The notes: generated by a model not told the origin, from the letters alone. A DNA stretch of 47,776 nt from Pelargonium cotyledonis (GCA_036897625.1 JAYMTA010000061.1:1-47776), one strand, 5' to 3'. Shown: positions 10,055-22,215, counted from the first letter of the stretch. Translations and numbers: made by a program.

Positions 10055-13000
10055 ATGACCGACGGTCACCTCTTCAACAACATCTCTCTCGGCGGTCGCG
10101 GAGGCACTGTAAGCTTTTATCGCTTGAATCACACCTCTGCTTCTGTTTCCAATTTATTTACTTTTTGGCCTTCCGATTTTGCGGTCTGTTGTCTGAAAAT
10201 CCAGGTTTTTTGCTCTACGGTACTATTTCACATGTTTCGGTTCTTTTTTGCTGAGAAATTTTGCGATATGTGGCGAAGATTTGGAACATCGTAGCTGGAA
10301 ATGTTTTTCTTATATCATCAGAACCCTAATTTATTGTGTTATGATTTTTTTTCTTTCCAAGTTTGCTTTTTTAGCTTGTGGTGTGGAATTTTGATCTGGG
10401 TCTGTTTGTAAGTTTCAGAGATGGTCAGAACCCTATTCCCCTTTTCCTAAATTGAGTCCTTTAAGCCACCTTCCTTCTTCGCAATTACTTCTTAATTCTC
10501 TCCATTGATCAAATTCCCACTAAAAAAGTTTGCTTTTCCATTTCCAAAACAGTGTCCAGTAACAAGTATCTGACTTTGTCCATTTCCAATCTTCTTCTGA
10601 ATTCCATAAAGATTCATGTCTAGAAGCAGAACTAGAAGTTGAAACATAACCCCTTTTTTTTGCTGGTTCGGGTGGTAAACGTTTAAAAATTAAGTGCAGA
10701 GACTAAAATTTATATTCTTGAACACTCCAAGGGGTGCGAAAAGATTTAACCCTATTATTCACGTTCATTCCACTCCAGTGGCCCAATTACCATCAATCTC
10801 TATAACTCTGTTTGAATTCATGGCTGGGAGTCGAACAGACTATGATACTCATTGATGCAGCACCTTAGTGCTAGCTGTAGAAAATAGAGGAACAAAGTAA
10901 CAATGCTCTTGAATAAAGAGAAGCAAGAAGAATTAATGAGCAAGTAATTCATGAGGAAGGAGAGATATAGAGAGAATACCTGTAGAGAGAGTTTGGAGAT
11001 AGCAGAAGATCGTAATTTATTCCCAATTTATGTTCATAAATTTCTAAACTAATGCATCATTGTTAGCATTTTAATTAAAATATATCTGATTTTTATTGGT
11101 GAGGCAATGTTCTTAGCTCTTATGATTGGCATCTATGTCATTTCATGTATGAACCCTACTATGTTGGACTTGTAAAAAGAAAACTTACTTGGCTGAGAAA
11201 TTGTAAGGAAGTATTACAAAATTGGAATTGAAACTGTAGACTTATTGGAAATATTGTGAAATGCAGAATCCAGGACAGCTTAAGATTCATTCAGGTGGAA
11301 TCTTATGGAAGAAACAAGGCGGTGGCAAAGCTGTAGAAGTGGATAAATCTGATATTTTAGGGGTTTCATGGATGAAGGTGCCAAGGACAAATCAACTTGC
11401 TGTACGCACCAAAGATGGGCTATACTACAAGTTCATCGGTTTTCGTGATCAGGTTACATCTCTCTCTCTCCCCGATTTTGTGTTTAATTTGGTGTTACTT
11501 GGAACTAGCTTTTAGCGTGTGCAAGTAGTTATTTTGTTTTGGTTGCTAATAAGTATGACCAGGTTATATACATGATTGTGAGGATTGTTATTTTTGTTCA
11601 CAAATGGGATGTGTTGGAATGATTGTAGGATGGGAACTGTAAATTCTAATGATTTTGCATATGAATACGCAGTCATTGTATAGCCTTATATAGTTCTCTC
11701 ATGACTTGTAGGATGTCACAAGTTTGACAAATTTTTTCCAAAGCACTTGTGGACTTTTGCCTGAAGAGAAACAACTTTCTGTCAGTGGCCGTAATTGGGG
11801 AGACATAGATTTAAATGGTTGGTTTCTTCTACTCAACTTGTTGGTTATAACTCACAAATGATTTCCTATTTGTGTTATCTTGCTGCTTCTGGGTACATAA
11901 ATTCTACCCTAGTTTCTAGTTTACAGCTCTTTCCGTTTTCCAATGTTGATCGTTTTCCATGATGAGGCTGGTTCTTGCCTTGATTGTATTAATTTGCTCA
12001 TTCATGCACATCATGCAATTGGTTTCTGTGATTGTATAACATGTTCCATTCAATCTGCCATTTTGGTTTTCTTGACAATTCCGTTGATATTTTCAGGGAA
12101 TATGTTGGCTTTTATGGTTGGTTCAAAGCAAGCATTTGAGGTGTCTTTAGCAGATGTTTCCCAAACGCAGCTTCAAGGGAAAAACGATGTGATTTTGGAA
12201 TTCCATGTTGATGATACAACTGGAGCTAATGAGGTGTGTTGTCAACATAGTTAATGATTTTTGCTTTGTCTTTCTTGTAGAATTAATATGTTGTAACTAA
12301 AATCATTTCAGATTGCCAGTTTATGAGTATTGTGCGTTATTGTTTATTGAGTGCATTTTATCTTATGGCCTCAGAAAGATTCATTGATGGAAATTAGCTT
12401 TCACATACCTAATTCCAACACACAATTTGTCGGTGACGAAAGTCATCCTCCTGCTCAGGTAAACTTTGTTCATGTTGTGTTAGAATTGAGCAAATTGGCT
12501 TCTTTTACTGTTTACTGATGTTTCGTCAACTGAACTGGTGTAAGATATTCCGTGACAAAATTATGTCAATGGCCGATGTTGGTGCTGGAGGTGAAGAAGC
12601 TGTTGTCACTTTTGAGGGTATTGCCATTCTCACACCAAGGTAGGTGTAGTTGAAAGGGGGACAAACACTGGTTATTAGTGCATGATATGTACTATTTTAA
12701 TTTATGTCTACTTAATGCAGACTGATAAGTATTTACTCTTTTCGCAGAGGTCGGTACAGCGTTGAACTTCATGTTTCATTCTTGCGACTCCAAGGACAGG
12801 CTAATGATTTTAAAATTCAGTACAGCAGTGTTGTGCGCCTATTTCTACTTCCCAAGGTTCTCTCTCTCCTTCTCTACTAGTGGTTTATGTAATTATTAAT
12901 TAATACTTGTATGAGTGTGGTTAGCTTGTAATTTCAGACCACCAGTTACTTTCACTCAAGGGTCATAAAAAATTATAAGTGTGATAGTATTGGGCCTTTT

Positions 13001-16000
13001 GACGTGGAACTTACATATAGATGCACTACATCAGTTGGTAAGTTCTGGTTTGGGATAATGTCATCTCAACATACCTCATTTTCTGTTGCATGTGCAGTCT
13101 AATCAGCCACATACCTTTGTTATTGTTACTCTGGATCCACCAATCCGTAAAGGCCAAACTTTGTATCCGCATATTGTGCTACAGGTATTGCTAATTTTTA
13201 TATTTTCTTTGGTCTGTGTTGATGGATCCAATCCAGTTCCTTGGAATTGTCTTCATTTTCATGAACTCATCTTTTGCACATCTGCTACAGTTTGAAACAG
13301 ACTATGTGGTCGAGAGTACTCTGTCAATGAGTGATGATCTTTTTATCACAAAGTACAAGGACAAGTTGGAACCAACTTATAAGGTGATATACCTCATTGC
13401 TTTTGAGGAGTTAGGATTGCTTATGTGATACTTTCACATATAACTGCTTTTGTATTTAAGTATTGTTCCATTTGTTGCTGAGGGAGTTAAGCCTTTATTG
13501 CCGTAAGTTCAAATGCATCTGTTAGGATATATTGAATTCCATACTATATTGGATTTTCTTATGCATGTCTTATTTTGAACAGATCAATTAACTTCAAGAT
13601 TAAGCATTAACTTTGGATATTTCTATTTGATTATGAGTCAACTCTTGTAATGCCCTATCTAAAGAGCTCTATTATACATCAATATTTACAATTGCATATC
13701 GTGTTCTCTGCATGGTATTAGAGCCTTCTTGTTCGTGAAGGGCTCTCATTTGTGTTCCGCTGCAAAACACGGTTGCCTTAGGGAAATGGTGTAGAGATCT
13801 CATTCAATCATTTTTATCAATTATTTTTTTCTATAGAAGACATAAATATATGTGTATCCCTTCACACTGAAGGAAAATCCTAGACCTAACCTGTCATCTT
13901 GGTGTTCTAGTCGTCAACATTTGGTTTGTGATATGTTCAATCGTGGCAGTCTGTTTTTTGGAGTTATTTTTAGAATCTTGCCGTGCTTAGGTGGTTAGAA
14001 GGGGACTCCTATGAGTCATCCCCTGCGGCAGCATCAACAAACTTCAATTGACACATGTCGATGTGTTATTTGCTGGATTTTGATTGATTCACTGACTTCT
14101 TTGATCTGTAACTTTTGGGCAAGCTTTTTGTCTCACATATTCTAGAGGTTTTTCACACACTCTTGTGTCGATTCAATGATATCAAGCCTTAACCTAAACT
14201 ATTTCCTATTTAATTTTATGTCAACTCTCTTAATGCCCTATATAAAGAAGTGCTTCGATCTATTCTACCAATATTAACAATAGCATTTCATATTCTCTAC
14301 AACACCTAACTGATAGTTGCTTTGACAATCAGGGACTCATTCATGAGGTATTCACTACAATATTACGGGGTTTATCGGGTGCCAAGGTTACTAAACCAGG
14401 AAAGTTCCGGAGCTGTCAAGATGGTTATGCAGTGAAGTCATCATTGAAAGCTGAGGATGGTGTCCTGTATCCACTTGAGAAAAGTTTCTTCTTTCTTCCC
14501 AAACCTCCTACCCTTATTCTCCATGAAGAGGTAAACTTTCTTAGTTGTGCCTATAGGGTGATGTCATTGGTGGTAGGATGTGTGAATTGAAAATTACTTG
14601 GAAATAACCTGTTTATTTTTTTTATTTCCTTATCAGATTGATTATGTGGAATTTGAGAGGCACACTGCAGGTGGCTCTAATATGCATTACTTTGATCTTC
14701 TTATAAGACTGAAAACTGAGCAAGAACACCTGTTCCGTAACATTCAAAGGAATGAGTACCATACTCTTTTTGACTTTATCAGGTCAGTTATAATTTATTT
14801 TCTTCCCTTTTTATGATTGCACTCTTTGAGTGTGCTTAAATTTGGCACTTGGTAATTGACACAGTGGGAAGGGCTTGAAGATTATGAACCTAGGGGATGC
14901 CCCACCAACTGAAGATCGTGTATCTACGCTACTGGAAGATGACGATCTTCATGTTGATCCGCATCTTGTTCGCATTAAGGATGGAGCTGGTGAAGAGGAG
15001 AGTGATGAAGAGGTGAATTTTATAGCTATTTCTGTAGACATCCCATTTTTATCCCTGCTTTGTGATACATGTATAGAATGTGCAATTGCACATCTTTTAT
15101 GCGATGGTTCCACTTGCTGCATTTGTTTAAACTTGGTGAACTTTTACAGGATGAAGATTTTGTTCTTGATAAGGATGATGGCGGATCCCCGACAGATGAT
15201 TCTGGGGGAGATGATTCTGATGGTAGTGTCAGCGGAGATGAGAAAGAGGTAGGTTTTTTATTTTATTTATTTTTTATCTTCCTTGGATTAAGATACATTT
15301 TTTCATCATGCAATTTCTGTTGTATCTTACTTCAAATGGATGTCGTAGCAGAAGCCTGCCAAAAAGGAATCCAAGAAAGAACCTTCATCTTCTAAGGTGC
15401 CTCCTAAGAAGAAATTCAAAGATGGGGATGGAGATGGCTCAAAGAAGAAAAAACAAAAGAAGAAGAAGGATCCAAATGCACCAAAGAGGGCGTTGTCCGG
15501 TTTCATGTTCTTCTCTCAAATGGAAAGGGAGGTATGTCTATTTTCTAATTTGTATCACTTCTGCTGTAGGAAAAAAAAAGAAATTAACTAGGTTTAATTG
15601 TTGGTTTGGATTGGGGCTTGGGTAATTGACTGGACTCAGTGAATAAGGTTTGAGCTCTGGTTTCAATTTTGTTGAAGTGGGTAATAAAGGGTCCCACACC
15701 AGATAAATATAAAATGAATGAGTTAAATATAATGGTGGAAGTCAAACCCTACTAACAAGGTTAACCTTTTAACAATGAAAGTTCTAACTGTTATGTGCGA
15801 CACATTATTGAAATTTAACAGAGCTGGTTTTGATTCATTAGCAGTTATGTGTGGAGCTTTCATTCAAGAGCATATGCTTATAGGCTATATTTCCTTGGAT
15901 ACAATGGGAACACCTGTGTTTGATTTGCAGAATAGAAATGAAGTGTTTGATTTGCAGAACTCGAAGAATAGAAATGAAATGCTGAAAATACAATGGGAAC

Positions 16001-16634
16001 ACCTGTGTTTGATTTGCAGAACTAGAAGAATAAAAATGAAATGCTGAAAAAGAGAGAAAGCACGTCTTTACCATTCATCCCAATGCACATACACCCACAC
16101 CACAACTAGGATGGTGCAATTTTTTTTTCTGCATGCCATGAAAATTATGAATAGAGATAATTTGTTAGATTAGCTGACTCCGACATTGTTTGGAAAATGA
16201 CTTGGTGGTTGTTTTTCTTGTAATTAATTTTCAGATGGATTTAGCATCCTGTTGAGTAGTCTTCGTTGATGTTTATATATAGTGTGTTATAATGTCAGAA
16301 AACTTGCTAATTTGATCTCATACATTGATCACAGAATATTAAGAAAACCAATCCAGGAATTTCATTTACGGATGTGGGGAGAGTGCTTGGAGATAAGTGG
16401 AAAAACATGACAGGTAAGCACCGCCATAGTGATGGACCATGGTTACTAAACTTAAATATTTCACTCTGCTCATGTTCGTAAGTTGTGTGCATTTTGTGCT
16501 GTGCAGTTGAGGAGAAAGAACCCTACGAAGCAAAGGCTCGTGTTGATAAAAAGCGTTACCAAACTGAAATCACTGGATACAAGAATCCACAGCCAATGAA
16601 TATAGATTCGGGGAATGAATCCGACAGCGAATAG
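10055..16634 (+). CDS. SSRP1: FACT complex subunit SSRP1 (HMG-box histone chaperone)
   Basis: This is the SSRP1 subunit of FACT, which acts with SPT16 in the nucleus to loosen and rebuild nucleosomes during transcription and replication. Exons: 10055-10108, 11267-11452, 11712-11817, 12097-12233, 12375-12458, 12545-12639, 12748-12856, 13098-13184, 13291-13383, 14333-14530, 14637-14782, 14865-15012, 15150-15248, 15349-15531, 16335-16413, 16507-16634. They total 1932 bases (643 aa), close to the 646 aa of Arabidopsis SSRP1. The start (GCCGCCATGACC) gives [17 protein letters not shown], the family N-terminus. The order is Pob3-like N-terminal and SSRP1 PH-type domains ([30 protein letters not shown]), a middle double-PH region ([28 protein letters not shown]), an acidic tract (about 465-513), a Lys-rich stretch, and one HMG box from about 555 ([20 protein letters not shown]). 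Exon 14 may start three bases later at a second acceptor. Confidence 0.96.
13520..14301 (+). mobile_element. Small Copia-type LTR element remnant in SSRP1 intron 9
   Basis: A sequence starting TGTTAGGATA at 13520 ends in TTCTCTGCA at 13712. It is followed at once by TGGTATTAGAGCC (13713-13725), which matches the usual initiator-Met tRNA primer site TGGTATCAGAGC with one change. A related, shorter sequence at about 14165-14301 (GTCAACTCT, TAATGCCCTAT, AATAGCATTTCATATTCTCT) looks like the 3' LTR. The 400-odd bases between are non-coding, with no gag or pol, so this fits a TRIM-like non-autonomous element. Target duplications are not clear. Confidence 0.6.
15901..16045. repeat. 89-base tandem duplication in SSRP1 intron 14
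   Basis: ACAATGGGAACACCTGTGTT occurs at 15901 and again at 15990. Both copies are followed by TTGATTTGCAGAA and a GAAATGAAATGCTGAAAA block. The first copy carries a further internal TGTTTGATTTGCAGAA echo. The intron is long and the repeat lies well away from both splice sites. Confidence 0.8.
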
Positions 16635-17239
16635 GTAATTAAGAATAAATATAACAGGCAGCAATCAGTTTTGTTCATGTACTACTAACTTGGAAATATG
16701 TCTTGATATTTTGAATTCGTATTTATGTGTTCCAAACTTCTAATATTGTTGTTTTCTGTTGGAGGATTTGTCTGTTGTAAACTAAAACTTAGTATAGTCT
16801 AGTTTGTCTGAATGGTGCTTCTTGAGATGTAAATGTAATGGACCCGAACCTGCGGTCTCCTAATACTCAACACGACCAACTTTTGAGCTGGGCAAAACAG
16901 TACAATTCAGCACATTTTGTGCCTAATCACTGAATACTGACTCTGAACACGACAAACCTGAAGTACGTTTAGGTCGGGTCGGGTACGGGTTCAACGAGCT
17001 GAACCCCAATCCGACCCATGAACTAGACTAACAGGTACAAGAAACTCCATTTAGTAAAGATACACACACGTACATGAAACAAAAATCAAAGGAAAATTGT
17101 TAGTAGAACCAATCAGTAAAATAAGTATCAAAAGAAAACCAAACTTGGCCCTCTTTTTCCATGTAACATGTGTATCCTTAAATAAATTATCTTCTTTTGA
17201 AAGAGAGTTCAAATGTGTAATCCAACAAGTGAACAAGTT
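16635..17239. other. Convergent intergenic space between SSRP1 and pectate lyase
   Basis: The two genes point at each other here. AATAAA at 16644-16649 is a possible SSRP1 poly(A) signal, though it is very close to the stop. A segment at about 16840-17035 is unlike the AT-rich surroundings. It holds GACCCGAACC, GGTCGGGTCGGG and CCGACCC in opposing orientations. Such palindromic clusters are common in plant DNA-transposon ends, but I could not fix boundaries. Confidence 0.45.
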
Positions 17240-19522
17240 TCAACATTTCCGACCAATCTTGCAGGTCAGGTGTCCAGCAAAACGAGCGAGTCTCCTCACA
17301 TACGACCCTGGCTTCGGCTTGATCATTTCTCTGTTATATCTCATCGATGGGGGCGGTGGGCTTCCCGATTGGATAAAAACGGCGCCGTTGAGGAGTAAAT
17401 CCTCCTGCGACGTCCACGACCACTGCCTCCACTCGCTCTCCATCGCGTAGATCCTATGCGCCACCATGTTCGCTTTCGGATTCGGCGGAGCAATGAACCG
17501 GTTGCCCTGGCTCACGATAGTGGGGTGGGAGCTTCCACCTATGGCGTACATTAGCCAGTGCGTGTAGTCATTGTTCACAACGTGAAAAAACCCGAACCTG
17601 CACCTAGGCATCCTCTGCACCAACCCTTTACCAAAATGGTTAAACGCTACAGTCACCTGTATCATGGACGGACTCAGGAATATTAAATAACGTTCAAGTG
17701 ACCTCCGTAACACACTTATAACGAATTAGTCATGTTGTCCAACATGCACAATTAAGAGTGTATTTGTAAATTAATCATATAATAAAATCTCAAACATGTT
17801 GGGTCGTGTTGGACTATATGTGTTGGATATAGAGTGTCGTGCAAAATGTGTTGGGGCATGTTCGTTTCATGTCGTGTCAATACGTTAAATGTGTTGTGTT
17901 CGTGTTTTCCGCCACTGACCTGCATGATCTCGTCCGCTTTGTGGCTGTCGCTTGCTCCGAACAGCATGACGTCGTCGTGACGTCTCATGTGGCAATTGGA
18001 TATTGTAATGGCCGTGGACTCCTGGATCACGTCGATGAGGCCGTCTTTGCAGTTTGACATGGAGATGTTGTCGATCCAGACGTTGGTGGACCCGAAGACG
18101 GAGATCCCGTCGCCGTCGCTGGCGGTCCTGACGCCGAGGTGGTCCACCGAGTCTCGGATCAGCGCGCCGGAGGTGGCTACGATGTCGGAGATTTTAATGT
18201 TATGAATGATCACATTTTGCACGAACTGGATGGTCAGTCCGGCGCCTTGGCTGATCCGGACCTGAGCTCCTCGGCCGTCGATGGTCTTGTCGCTGCTGAT
18301 TAGGAGCTCTTGTTGGAGCTTGATGGTCATGCTTTTGGCGAATATGATCCATAGGGGCTGTTTTTGGATCACGGCGTGGCGGAGAGTCCCGGGTTTGGGG
18401 TTTTGGACGTCGGAGTCGGAGGGGTCGGTGACGACGTAGAAGTTTCCGGCCATGCCGCCGGTGGTGTTGCGGCCGAAGCCGAGGCAGCACCGGGAGAGCC
18501 TCTTGCGGTCGGTGGCCCAGTTGCGGCGGCACCTCCAGCAGCGGTCGATGGGGTTAGTGGCCATGCAGGGTCCTTTGTAGGGTCTGTTTTTTAGCATCCT
18601 CCTTGTGTTGTTGTTGCTTGTTTCGGATACTTCTCCCATAGTTTCATTGGTTGCCCTTTGATTGTACATAACAAGTCAAACGTAAGACAAACATATGTTA
18701 TTTTTTTTATTAGTTAAATCCACAACCGGTTGTAATCGGGTTTCAGGTGTTATGTCAATATTTGTTGGCACCCATCAAGTTATATCAAGTACATATAGTC
18801 AACGTCTGCATGCCACGTCGGAGACAAAACGTTGCGTTTCATTTGTTTGTACAATCATCACAAACGTCCCAAATGATCGTTTTGACTGTGAATGATGGAG
18901 AAAATGAAACAATGTGATGACGAGGCATGCTCACGCGGACTTCGTATCTGACGTGATCGTTACATTTTTATTTCCGACGCCGTGTCAAAGGAAAGACATC
19001 GGTAAAATGAGGCGCCATCAACCCCACTTTGTTTTCCCGCTACAAATTCCTAACATCCACCGGGCTTTCCTCCGCAAAACTATTGGAAACGTCCTATAGG
19101 AATTAAGAATTTTTCTCGTAACGGAGTGTCAACAAATCCTGACGTGACACCTGAAACCTATTTACAGCCGGTCGAGTGGGTTTAATAAATCAAAATAATG
19201 ATCCACAATGGCTCAAACAAAACATAACCGTAACGAGAAACTAAACAAAAGAAGAAAAAAAAACGTGTCAGTTCAGGGGTGGCAAAACCATTTAACCCGG
19301 TTAAAAAACAAAGGCTTACAAATGAACTTGGTAGTTAAAATGATGAACAAGATGATGGGGAAGAGGGTGATAGTTTTGAAGACTGGCCTTCCTGGCTTGC
19401 TCCCACCGCCGCTGCACAAACTCATCCACCACTTCATAGTCCGCAGCACAAGTTTCCAACATTACTAATATTACACAAACTATACTATATAACAACATTA
19501 CACTCAGCTTAGCTGCCCCCAT
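17240..19522 (-). CDS. Pollen-type (LAT59-like) pectate lyase, polysaccharide lyase family 1
   Basis: This secreted Ca-dependent enzyme should cleave de-esterified pectin in the wall by beta-elimination. Minus-strand exons in order: 19320-19522, 17920-18655, 17240-17656, giving 1356 bases (451 aa), close to the 449 aa I recall for tomato LAT59. Exon 1 gives a hydrophobic signal peptide (about 5-27) and the pollen-clade N-terminal domain ([18 protein letters not shown]). Exon 2 joins in phase through a split Leu codon. It carries [52 protein letters not shown] and [19 protein letters not shown]. Exon 3 carries [17 protein letters not shown], with catalytic Arg about R328, and [15 protein letters not shown]. 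The subfamily suggests pollen expression. Several usually fixed residues are changed (see findings), so activity is uncertain. Intron 2 contains a CACGAACACAAC-rich insertion. Confidence 0.88.
17657..17919 (-). repeat. Transposon-like insertion in pectate lyase intron 2
   Basis: Just after the GTCAGT donor (minus strand), the intron reads AAAACACGAACACAACACA and then several further ACACGAC / CACGACA units. This ACACGAC-rich pattern is typical of a common class of plant transposon ends. The insertion starts about 12 bases from the donor. No clean boundary or duplication was found. Confidence 0.4.
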
Positions 19523-20570
19523 ATTATTTTTGATGCAATCAAATTTGGTGATTATATGGCAAAACAGGTTCTCAAAAAATTGTATTTTTTGAGTTAAAAC
19601 CTGCAGGCCATTTCACCAAATCAATTGAACCAAATTAATATATTTGGTTTAGCTAAGCTGTGAACATGGCTAGTTCTGAGCCCTATTTACTTTGCTCAGC
19701 CTTCACAAATTGTTAGTTTGGAGGTATTTATATTAGTAGTTTGTAAAATATTGCAAATTTGGCTATTTTTAGTATTGGTTTTTTGTGGAATTCGGAGACC
19801 CGCCCAATTTGTGGCTTTCTAAATATGTTTGTGGAATGTTTCTTGATTCATTTTTCATCACTAGCTTTTGAGTTTTCATGTGAAGTGACCGATTAATTAG
19901 CTTTACTTCACATGCTTCTTGTTGATTTTCCTTGTATTGTGGCAAATGACAAGAGGGACTTCAGGCCAAATATTCATTCACCGGATGTTTTCTTGTTGAG
20001 AAAAAAAATATCAGGGTATATAAAATTTTAAGTTCTATTCGGTTGATAAAAAATCTGACACATGACACATGCCTCTTGAGAGCGGTTTCGAACAAGGTCA
20101 AATTTATGTTATGGGCGAAGATTTGAGCTACTCGAATTGGGCCGAAAAGGCTACCGAAGCATCAACAAAAAGAATTCAAACCTCATTCCATTGTTAGAGA
20201 ACCAACTTAACTAAAATAAACTATACAGCGGGGTCGCACGGACAGTCTGGCTCAATCACACCTCATTCCACAATTCCAGAAACCAACAAAAAGTTTACAA
20301 AATTAAATATAAAGAAGTCAAAACTTTTTAAAAATAGAATAAAAATAAAAAATGAACCAACATTCTAGAAAGAGATAAACGGCAAGCAAAATACAGATGG
20401 TGAATAACGACAGCTACTTGGAGGTGACGGCGGCGGCCAAAACAACCCAGATGGTGAACGGAGACCCTAAAAAGTTGGAAAAGTAGCTCCGATTGGTGAA
20501 GAAGCAGCAAAAGCTGCTCCGATCTTCTTAGATCCGCTCCGATCCAGCGGCCGTGCCCCGATGGCAGAGA
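19523..20570. other. Upstream region of pectate lyase and gene-free DNA
   Basis: A minus-strand TATAAATA (19725-19732) is a plausible promoter for the pectate lyase, about 200 bases before its ATG. Further out the DNA is non-coding. A GC-rich patch near 20380-20570 has GGTGACGGCGGCGGCC and repeated CTCCGAT but no supported gene. A short segment with CCTCATTCCA is duplicated at about 20180 and 20262. Confidence 0.45.
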
Positions 20571-20578
20571 GTGAGAGT

Positions 20579-20600
20579 TATTATTATTATTATTATTTTT
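20579..20600. repeat. TTA trinucleotide microsatellite
   Basis: About seven TTA units follow the GC-rich patch and lead into an AT-rich segment. Confidence 0.85.
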
Positions 20601-20634
20601 AATAATTCTTTTTTACAATTAAATTCAAAAATTG

Positions 20635-20890
20635 GAAAAATCCATGTCACAACCAAGGTGGAATGAAATTTTGCCACGCCAGCGCATTTTTACACCTGAG
20701 CAGTCCACGTCAGTGCAATTTCGCCAGGTCAGCATGGAAGAGTCCACGTCAGCAGATAATAACTATAATTTGACAGATATTGACTGTATGTACTCAATAG
20801 GGTGCAAAATAGAAGTGTAGGTACTAACTTTTGTACAATAAAAAATTGGGTACTAAACATGAATTTTGGCCAGACTTTTAGTACCAAAAT
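20635..20890. mobile_element. One arm of a transposon-like repeat
   Basis: This segment has repeated CCACGTCAG units, then GGTACTAACTTTTGTACAAT, GGGTACTAAACATG and TTAGTACCAAAATTG. Read on the other strand it resembles the GGTACCTAAACTTTTATTTT and AATTTAGTACCC pattern at 47310-47400. That suggests two partial copies of one family in opposite orientations. I did not find a partner arm next to it. Confidence 0.4.
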
Positions 20891-21080
20891 TGTCTTTAAT
20901 CATTATTCTGTTAATACTATATTTCAACACGCTCTCTCACTTGCAAGTCCGATGTGACTTTACAAGTGGACTGAAAAGAGAGATAAATAAGATCCAATTC
21001 TCTTTTTGAACTTTGTGGGTGGACCGTATAGAAGATGTATATGAGCCCATACCCGATATTAATTTTTTGTGGGTGGTCTG

Positions 21081-21305
21081 ATTAGGAGAAGACAAAGAGA
21101 CTGATTGGATTTGGGAAGAGTTGTATAAAGGTCCCGATACAGAAGAAGATAGGGGTTGGCCCGATAGAGAGCCCAAATAGGCTTGAAGGATGAAAGAGAA
21201 CAGAGAGTTCGTTAGGAGAAGACAAAGAGATCGAGTGGGTTTGGGAAGAGTTGTATAGAGGGTCCGATATATAAGAAGGTAAGGGCTGGCCCAAATAGGG
21301 AGCCA
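21081..21305. repeat. 130-base tandem duplication
   Basis: TTAGGAGAAGACAAAGAGA occurs at 21082 and again at 21212. Each copy is followed by TTTGGGAAGAGTTGTATA, a GGTCCGATA-like block and GGCTGGCCC or GGTTGGCCC. The copies differ by scattered changes and small gaps. Confidence 0.75.
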
Positions 21306-21311
21306 CCTCAC

Positions 21312-21422
21312 CCAATCAACCAACTAGATCCGTCCAATCAACCAACTAGATCCCCACCCATGTGTGTCACCCTAGCCACGTCAGCAATATCTGCCACCTC
21401 ACCCAATCAACCAACTAGATCC
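21312..21422. repeat. Three copies of a 20-base motif
   Basis: CCAATCAACCAACTAGATCC occurs at 21312, 21334 and 21403 without change. The spacing is uneven (22 then 69 bases). The flanking CCACCTCAC is also duplicated, so this looks like local segmental duplication rather than a regulatory array. Confidence 0.8.
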
Positions 21423-21593
21423 TCTAATTTGCCACCCCGGAAAGCCCTATACCTTCCCACACTCAAATCTAACCCAATTGGATCCCCTAAAAATCACCCT
21501 CACCATAAGCCATGGTCCTCACCCATACTCAAGTGTAGCCCATTGCAAACCCCTCACATTTTCCATCATGATAATTATGGTATTATAAAAGAG

Positions 21594-21845
21594 CAATGTT
21601 ATTGTACAAAAATTTATGTACAAAGTGATGTATCTATTATTTAGACATGACACATCAAATATCTTGATGATGAGTTGGATCAATTAAATTTTATCAAATG
21701 GACCAAAAATTTATGAGAGGGTAGTGGTATTATATGTGTCGGGTTATTATTCATTTAAACTTAATATTGAACCATAAAAATAATAAATCGTGTTTACCAC
21801 ATAAACTGTCACGTTATTTTGTATATTTTCACAGTACAAAAACAA
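21594..21845. mobile_element. MITE-like inverted-repeat element, copy 2
   Basis: This is a second copy of the element at 395-710, in the same orientation. It shares GACACATCAAATAT, the GGGTTATTATTC.TTAAA.TTA block and CACGTTATTTTGTATA. The left end is GTACAAAAATTTATGTACAA at 21604. The right end TTTTGTATATTTTCACAGTA is more diverged. It has no coding capacity. Confidence 0.55.
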
Positions 21846-22180
21846 GTGTTTTAGTTTCATATTTGAAAAAAAAAAAGTTATTTGATGTTGCAACGAACTC
21901 AACAAATATGAAACTAACTTAGTATATAAGTAACTACTCCTGTGAAAGAAAGGACAATGTTCTCCGGGAGTTTCTGAGGTAGGGTTTTTAACGTTTACTT
22001 TGTTCCGATCGGGTCCAAATTTACGTTATTTTGTTCTCACAAAGAACATTCCGTAAAATGACTAACGGAATCCGTTTATTTTAACTAACGGTGTCAAATT
22101 CAAATTGAAAAACAATTAAAAATACGCAATTTTACTATTTTTTCTTAATACTTTTTAATTATTTCAATTGACTCATCTTC

Positions 22181-22215
<35 letters not shown>

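Noticed and set aside
18200-18594. Arg/Pro-rich minus-strand frame and Val/Gly-rich plus-strand frame
   Set aside because: Both are shadows of pectate lyase exon 2, whose codon-biased GC-rich sequence keeps other frames open.
18656-18669. ATG at 18669 as the pectate lyase start
   Set aside because: It lacks a signal peptide. A splice acceptor at 18656 joins in frame to an upstream exon (19320-19522) that supplies a signal peptide and the family N-terminal domain.
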